DNA from: Legionella steigerwaltii | Lineage (GTDB): Bacteria; Pseudomonadota; Gammaproteobacteria; Legionellales; Legionellaceae | Assembly: GCF_001468065.1 (NCBI RefSeq) | Contig: NZ_LNYZ01000010.1 | Span: 138,353 to 202,352 of the forward strand | Direction of reading: 5' to 3' | Length of the DNA stretch: 64,000 bases | Shown: positions 59,106 through 64,000 of the stretch, in pieces | Layout: every line of letters starts with the position of its first letter | How positions within the stretch are numbered: position 1 is the first letter of the stretch | Position numbers and translations under genes: made by a program | The notes under the pieces: generated by a model | Seen by the model: only the letters and a program-made list of their open reading frames with translations | Databases searched by the model: none | What the model was told of the DNA's origin: nothing

Positions 59106-60854
59106 CTAGGGACTGTTTGCATTTAAAATCATATTTTCTCCTATTGTTGCAATTGAAGGAGGCGCTGCAATATGACGTCTTAAGCTTCCATCAGTGCTTA
59201 ATGACCCAGTATTAAATAAAATAATAATCCCATATTGCTGTTGCATGGTAAAACCAAGAAAACTACGGAAGTTTGTATGACCACCAATTTTTCCGCAAAC
59301 AGTTTCTCCATTGATTATTTGACAAACCCAGGCATAGCCTTGCCCACCTACTAATGGAAATTGGCTGCCAATATTAGGTAGAACTGTTTTCCCTATGGGT
59401 ACTGGGAGGTAATCGTTTGCTGCGTGAGCAATTTGCATGCCCTGAAGAAGTGCTAATTGTTTGGGATCATTATTGGTGCTTATATTCAAATTGGCACGAA
59501 CAAAGTTAATCATGTCGCTCGCATTGCTGCGAATACATCCTGCACCTGCCCATGGTACATATGGGAAGGGATTACCTAACTGATAGGCATTAGTGCTTAT
59601 ATCAATGTGGTAACCTGATGCATATTGAGCGCTTTGCCATTGACTCATATTACATGGGGTTGCACCTGCAGGAGTGATCACAGGGCAAGTTCCATTATGA
59701 GCTTCGTCTGGAAGACAACTGCTCGTTAAAGGCATGTTCAGAATACTGGTAACATTGTTACAAACCCAACCATTAAAATCACCCTCTAAAACATTGGGAA
59801 ATCCATCACGCTTCATTAATGCCTGAGTGATCAATCCAACGCTGCTGTTCGAGTAAAAATTATGAGTGGGTAAAAAATGATGGTCTCCATATACTAGATC
59901 TACTTCCTTCGTACCATTGCCAATACAGGTAGGAAGAGCAGTGTCCAGCGCATTTATATCTTTAACGAAGTTGGATTGATTTAAAGTCTGATCACCACTG
60001 TTTTGATCGACGCTTGGTGCATCTGAAAAACAAACTCCACCTGAAAAGGTAGCAAGTTCTTGATAACTAACAGGTGATTCATTAGGTGTTAAGTTAAAAC
60101 TCCTACCTAGCCAACTTATGGAGGGAAGATCCGGTTTAATTGGTGAAAGTGGATTAATTTGATTTTTATAGACTAAAGTACCCAGGCTTGCAGCAGTAAA
60201 CGTTTTAGTTACTGATGCGAGCTCAAATAGCGTATTTTCATCGGGAGGTATATCGTTTAAAGCACGAAGGCCACAGCTAATAAAACAAATCTGCTCTCCA
60301 GAGTTCGTTTTTTTATAGATCCCGAACATACCTCCCAATGTTTGTTCTTGGACTACATTTTGATTCGCAGTATTAAATACATTGGGTGTGAATGTTAGGG
60401 CATGTTGATATTGAGTTTGACAAAAAGAGGTTTGCCAACTCGCTTGTTTCAAAAGAGTACACGCAAGAGTATTATTAATATTGATATTGACTGTACTCAC
60501 TATAGGAGCCCGACCTTGATAATTGATCTTAACAGTCAGTGGGATTGTTTTAGATAGATTTGGTGCTTGATAGACAACTGCAAATGTACAAGTGCTGTTT
60601 GCATTGATGAATTGGCCACAGCTGCCTAAGTTGGTATCCAGAGATGCTGATGGGCTCGAAAACTTAATGCCTAAAGGTAAATTAACATTCGTATTATTGC
60701 GTAGTGTGTAATATAAGATGAGTTCCTGCTGTGGCAAAACCTGTTGTGAAGACGCAGGAGCGCTAATTAACTCCACCAAGGGAGTAGCACAATAAATAGG
60801 TTTAGTGATACCAACCATCATTAAGGTAAAAAGAAACAGGGTTATTTTTTTCAT
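59106..60854 (-). CDS. Exported serine hydrolase (beta-lactamase/esterase fold) with N-terminal Ig-like domain
   Basis: 582 residues. The signal peptide is about 1-23. The N-terminal region (24-130) is beta-rich and Ig-like (ILYYTLRNNTNVNLPLGIKF). The serine beta-lactamase/DD-peptidase domain follows, with SVTK (Ser214, Lys217), YSN (334-336) and GGHTNF near 525-529 in the KTG position. It has many cysteines, suiting a disulfide-rich exported protein. Family members are class C beta-lactamases, esterases and peptidases; the substrate is unknown. It starts 11 bp after the outer-membrane protein gene, so the two form an operon. Confidence 0.82.
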   Translation of the reverse strand: MKKITLFLFTLMMVGITKPIYCATPLVELISAPASSQQVLPQQELILYYTLRNNTNVNLPLGIKFSSPSASLDTNLGSCGQFINANSTCTFAVVYQAPNLSKTIPLTVKINYQGRAPIVSTVNININNTLACTLLKQASWQTSFCQTQYQHALTFTPNVFNTANQNVVQEQTLGGMFGIYKKTNSGEQICFISCGLRALNDIPPDENTLFELASVTKTFTAASLGTLVYKNQINPLSPIKPDLPSISWLGRSFNLTPNESPVSYQELATFSGGVCFSDAPSVDQNSGDQTLNQSNFVKDINALDTALPTCIGNGTKEVDLVYGDHHFLPTHNFYSNSSVGLITQALMKRDGFPNVLEGDFNGWVCNNVTSILNMPLTSSCLPDEAHNGTCPVITPAGATPCNMSQWQSAQYASGYHIDISTNAYQLGNPFPYVPWAGAGCIRSNASDMINFVRANLNISTNNDPKQLALLQGMQIAHAANDYLPVPIGKTVLPNIGSQFPLVGGQGYAWVCQIINGETVCGKIGGHTNFRSFLGFTMQQQYGIIILFNTGSLSTDGSLRRHIAAPPSIATIGENMILNANSP

Positions 60855-60865
60855 AGTGGCTCATT

Positions 60866-61585
60866 TCAAGAATTGAAGCTTAACCCAACATAAAATGCTT
60901 GGTTATTGAGTGAAAGCTTAATCGGTTCTAATAAATTATCATTATCTGATAATGATGAATGTGCCGTGCCACTCTGGGTATAGAGATAACGAGCAAATAC
61001 ATCAAATTGATTATTTAGATGTGCTGCGATTCCAGCACCTACTGCTCCTGAAAATCGGTCGTTGATTTTAGGCTGGAGCATCAAACTGCTTACCGGAGTG
61101 ATACCAGGAAGCGCGTGATCCTCATAGGTTACTTGGCTGATGTTTAATCCCAAACCTAAAGTGATAAAAGGTGAGATTCGCTCAACTGGAGATAGCAAAT
61201 AAAAATCTCCTTGGAGTAATATATTGAAGAGACTACCAGTTTCTCTGTACGTGTAATTAAAAAACTTAGGATCATCGAGTTCATAAACATCACCACTGAA
61301 TCGGGCTTGTTGATAATAAACAGCCGGTCCAATAAGCATTTTTTTAATCAGCTGGTTGTTCAGAGGCACTATTCTTTGAAAGGCGAATGTATATGCTGCC
61401 TGAGTTCTCTGGTGGGAGTTAACCAGAGAATCAGTAATAAAATCACTGATGATAATGGTTTGATTATTACTTTTTGTGAAACTGCTTGCGCCAGCGCCAA
61501 TAGAGGTGACCCAAGGACTTTGATTTGCCATCGCTGTTGACGAGAGTAAACCACAAATAATAGAAAGCAAATATCTAATTGTCAC
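60866..61585 (-). CDS. Predicted outer-membrane beta-barrel protein
   Basis: 239 residues with a signal peptide (about 1-20, YLLSIICGLLSSTAMA) and alternating hydrophobic strands typical of an eight-stranded OmpA/OmpW-like barrel (AYTFAFQRIV, GSLFNILLQGDFYLL, FDVFARYLYTQ). It ends NQAFYVGLSFNS; the last residue is Ser rather than the usual Phe. The start is GTG at 61585 with AAGGA upstream. It is the first gene of a two-gene unit with the serine hydrolase. Confidence 0.75.
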   Translation of the reverse strand: MTIRYLLSIICGLLSSTAMANQSPWVTSIGAGASSFTKSNNQTIIISDFITDSLVNSHQRTQAAYTFAFQRIVPLNNQLIKKMLIGPAVYYQQARFSGDVYELDDPKFFNYTYRETGSLFNILLQGDFYLLSPVERISPFITLGLGLNISQVTYEDHALPGITPVSSLMLQPKINDRFSGAVGAGIAAHLNNQFDVFARYLYTQSGTAHSSLSDNDNLLEPIKLSLNNQAFYVGLSFNS

Positions 61586-61892
61586 AAACGATCCTTCGTA
61601 ATAAGAAATTCATCCATTCAAAATCGCAAAAAATGTGGCACGCAAATAAGTGTAATTTTTTATCGTTTCAGCGAGCGTACACGAAGTAACAACTCATTAC
61701 CAGCTTTGTAAATTACAAAAAACTTTTTTAATTTCAAACCAGGCAAGAACCAATATAGCTAAAAAGTTGTAGTCGTAGCCTGGTCGAAGGCAAAGCCGTA
61801 ACCTGGGTTTCGGATATAAAATCAAACTCTTATACCCCGGGTTCCGCTACGCTGCACCCAGGCTACAACGGCAAATCTCATTCAATTTACGC
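61586..61892. other. 307-bp intergenic region
   Basis: The gap between the outer-membrane protein gene and the YffB-like gene. It contains repeat copy G (61775-61866). No ORF or clear promoter was seen in the remaining AT-rich part. Confidence 0.6.
61775..61866. repeat. GTAGCC palindromic repeat, copy G
   Basis: A 92-bp copy, slightly decayed at the left end (GTAGCCTGGTCGAAGGCAAA). The right arm is of the CCCGGGTTCCGCTACGCTG type and ends CACCCAGGCTAC. The spacer is about 30 bp. Confidence 0.88.
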
Positions 61893-62240
61893 TCAAAAGT
61901 TTGTCATGAGTTCTTTATAATGTTCTTCGTTAAAACCTACTGCGATTGTTTTGCCATTTTGCAACAAAATCGGTCTCTTGATGAGTGATGGATTTGCGAT
62001 AATAAAATCAATTTTTTCCGCCATACTCAATGATTCATATTGGTCTTTATATTTTCGGTACGTCGTTCCTTTTTTGTTGATGGGAAGTTCACCTAAGTAC
62101 TCACTCCATTCCTGTACTTGTACTTTTGTTGGCGGGAATTTTTTGAAATCAATAAACTCATAATCAATGTTATTGTTTTCTAAGAAAGTACGCGCTTTTT
62201 TCACCGTATCACAATTGGGAATTGCAAACATTGAAATCAT
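61893..62240 (-). CDS. yffB: ArsC/Spx family protein, YffB type
   Basis: A 115-residue thioredoxin-fold protein. A single Cys in the family motif IPNCDTVKKARTFLE (Cys10) and the later KRPILL (the cis-Pro/Arg region) are seen. The GTTYRK segment is typical of YffB. The N terminus MISMFAIPNCD aligns in length with E. coli YffB. The role is probably thiol or glutathione-linked; arsenate reduction is not implied without an ars context. Confidence 0.85.
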   Translation of the reverse strand: MISMFAIPNCDTVKKARTFLENNNIDYEFIDFKKFPPTKVQVQEWSEYLGELPINKKGTTYRKYKDQYESLSMAEKIDFIIANPSLIKRPILLQNGKTIAVGFNEEHYKELMTNF

Positions 62241-62402
62241 TTTTGTCCAAGGAGTTTAGCTACTACACGTAAAAACATCTTATAATATTGCGCTGAATTC
62301 TTCTAGGAAAAAATATTACCGCCAGAGCAGAGGTCAGGCCTTGACCCAACTTACTGGATAAAATGAATGGAATTTACATTAAATTCAGTAACATTTTTTA
62401 TT

Positions 62403-63905
62403 TTACTGAAAACTTTGATTCATCTGTGGCTCTTTATCCACTTCCGGTTGCTCTCTCATTCCTTCAAGCGCATCCTTGAAATCGCGAGTTTTTTTGGATA
62501 CGTCGGATTCGGTGGCTTTTGATCCTATCCAAGTTCCTATGGCAGCTGCCGCCAATGCTCCTGCTACAGCCAGACCAACAATCAAGCCAATGCCAGTGGG
62601 AGCAAGGGCAATCGCTACCATAGCAGCGAATACAGCCAGCACGCCGCAGGTTATAGCCACGTCATTCAATCTCTCAGACTTTTGCCCAACGAGTTGGTCG
62701 GAAAGTTCTGCAAGTTCATAAATGGAATCAGATTGCTTGCAATTATTGAAATCCATAGCAATATTCGCATGATGTACTACTTTGTCTAAATTTTGGCAAT
62801 CTTCCAGCGTTAAGTCAGGCTCGGCCATTGCCATAGAAATTGAGTCACAAAGTGCATTTTTTGTATTACTCAGTTCCTTAATTTCTTTTTTTGGAGTTCT
62901 AAGTTGCTCAATGCCCCACTGAATCTTCGTTCTATAAAGTTCCTTTAAAGAAGATTCTAATTGAGCGCGCACTTCAGGATCAAATTCATCTTTCAGTTTA
63001 GAAAGTTTTTTCTCTATTATTAGACTAATTATCTGATCTTTCTGCTCATCTTCCCTAAGTAGCTGCACTATCTCTTGGCCACTCATTTTGCTTTCACTAA
63101 GTGCGGTAGCAAGCGTCTCAATAGTCATCTTGGTAAATTCTTTAGGAAGATACTTTTCTATTCCTTTAAAAGAGGATTCTATTTCATAACGCTCCTTAAT
63201 AGTTAATTCACCTTCCAACTGAGAAATTTTTTCTTTTATTATTAAATTAATTATCTCATCTTTATTCTCCATATCCTTAAGCATTTGTACTATCACTAGA
63301 CCACTTATTTTGCTTTCACTCAATGTTTTAGCGATCTCCTCAGCACTCATTTTGGCAAATTTTTGGGAAACAAACTCTTGGACCCCTTTTGGAGGCACTG
63401 TTTTGGGATCAGAATATGAATGTGCTATCAATCGTGTTAATGTGAAATCTCTTGCAACCGACAGCTGCTGATGATCAGTTTCTGAGGCCTTCCTGATTGC
63501 TTGATATACAGATTTCCAATCAGCTAGTGCTTCTTGGTCTCGTTCTGGAACGCTGCCTGTCCCTTTTATTGAAGTAATGTGTTGAGCTTTACCATATTCA
63601 TAACAGCCGTTAGATCGTGCTGATGGGATAGGTAAAAAATGTTGTTCTTTTAAATAAGATACCATCGCAGGTGCATTTGGAAGATTTATAGTCGTGCGGC
63701 TCCCATCTTCTGCAAGGAACTGCTTATTAAGATCTATACCTGGTATTTTCCCATCAAAATCAGCGAAGTCCCATGTACCATGTATATCACGTCGATACAT
63801 TTTAAACCCTTCTCCTATTTTGATTAGGATGGGAAAGTTATTTTTTTCAGCCTCTTCCATTATTTCTTTTGTTTTTGGACTATCAAGACTTGTTGTGGTA
63901 TGCAA
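62403..63905 (-). CDS. Candidate effector with 74-residue tandem repeat and C-terminal membrane hairpin
   Basis: 500 residues from a TTG at 63905; an ATG at 63860 (485 residues) is equally possible, and neither has a strong ribosome site. The N-terminal domain (1-170) is unrecognised. Residues 182-252 and 256-325 are two copies of one helical unit, sharing LSESKISG/LSESKMSG, then KDEIINLII/KDQIISLII. Two hydrophobic helices lie at about 415-463, Gly/Ala-rich, followed by a tail with Glu-rich patches (ALEGMREQPEVDKEPQ). The tail resembles a Dot/Icm signal; translocation is inferred. Confidence 0.7.
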   Translation of the reverse strand: MHTTTSLDSPKTKEIMEEAEKNNFPILIKIGEGFKMYRRDIHGTWDFADFDGKIPGIDLNKQFLAEDGSRTTINLPNAPAMVSYLKEQHFLPIPSARSNGCYEYGKAQHITSIKGTGSVPERDQEALADWKSVYQAIRKASETDHQQLSVARDFTLTRLIAHSYSDPKTVPPKGVQEFVSQKFAKMSAEEIAKTLSESKISGLVIVQMLKDMENKDEIINLIIKEKISQLEGELTIKERYEIESSFKGIEKYLPKEFTKMTIETLATALSESKMSGQEIVQLLREDEQKDQIISLIIEKKLSKLKDEFDPEVRAQLESSLKELYRTKIQWGIEQLRTPKKEIKELSNTKNALCDSISMAMAEPDLTLEDCQNLDKVVHHANIAMDFNNCKQSDSIYELAELSDQLVGQKSERLNDVAITCGVLAVFAAMVAIALAPTGIGLIVGLAVAGALAAAAIGTWIGSKATESDVSKKTRDFKDALEGMREQPEVDKEPQMNQSFQ

Positions 63906-64000
63906 TATACAATGCTTGATATTATTACCCTGGCGTCTAAAAGTTATTGATTTTATGTGATATTCTACGCGCTTTTGACTAAATCAATTTGTTGAGATGA

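Noticed and set aside
59106..60854. Antibiotic-resistance beta-lactamase
   Set aside because: The third motif is HTN not KTG and there is an extra Ig-like domain; an esterase or peptidase role is at least as likely.
28215..61866. CRISPR array
   Set aside because: The GTAGCC copies are single units spread over 33 kb with palindromic arms. There is no regular spacer array and no cas gene.
61893..62240. Arsenate reductase of an ars operon
   Set aside because: No ars transporter or regulator is nearby, and the motif pattern fits YffB.
63906..64000. Gene start at the right edge
   Set aside because: Only AT-rich sequence and a shadow frame were seen; nothing can be supported.

Overview
The window looks like a Legionella chromosome. 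It is AT-rich and carries a complete nuo operon. It has a leucine aminopeptidase gene (lapA) divergent from a mavN/iroT-like iron transporter gene, with a Fur-box-like site between them. It also carries many large, eukaryote-flavoured or membrane/coiled-coil proteins of the kind delivered by the Dot/Icm type IV secretion system: ankyrin repeats, a protein kinase-like protein, a patatin and a lipase. Species cannot be fixed from sequence alone. All family assignments come from motif reading, not searches.

Bases 1-22,200 are housekeeping and almost free of repeats. On the minus strand, in transcription order, lie rlmE-ftsH-folP-glmM-tpiA-secG-tRNA-Leu(GAG)-nuoABCDEFGHIJKLMN (nuoN is cut by the left edge). 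This is the classical gammaproteobacterial ftsH-folP-glmM-secG-leuU order with tpiA inserted and respiratory complex I attached behind the tRNA. On the plus strand are yhbY, a PgsA-like CDP-alcohol phosphatidyltransferase and hda, the last two joined by a TAATG overlap.

Bases 22,200-46,200 are mixed. They hold candidate effectors, a Tyr/Gly/Trp/His-rich lipoprotein with a clear sigma70 promoter, a POT peptide transporter, a patatin, aroE, an exported 2H phosphoesterase, a membrane-anchored cyclic-nucleotide-binding protein, pepN, the stress module prkA-yeaH-spoVR, a class 3 lipase, lapA and mavN around the Fur-box-like site, a coiled-coil gene split at an A7 tract, and a polysaccharide deacetylase.

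Bases 46,200-54,830 return to core functions: recN-nadK-typA, hslO and a Rep-type helicase. Bases 55,000-64,000 are accessory: a protein with an N-N-C motif, an ankyrin protein divergent from a degenerate kinase, an outer-membrane protein/serine hydrolase pair, a YffB-type ArsC protein, and a protein with a 74-residue internal duplication.

From 28 kb onward the intergenic gaps are seeded with seven copies of an 59-92 bp palindromic element (termini GTAGCCTGGGTG / CACCCAGGCTAC) built from two alternative arm types, plus degenerate halves. No transposase, CRISPR array, prophage or rRNA gene was seen.
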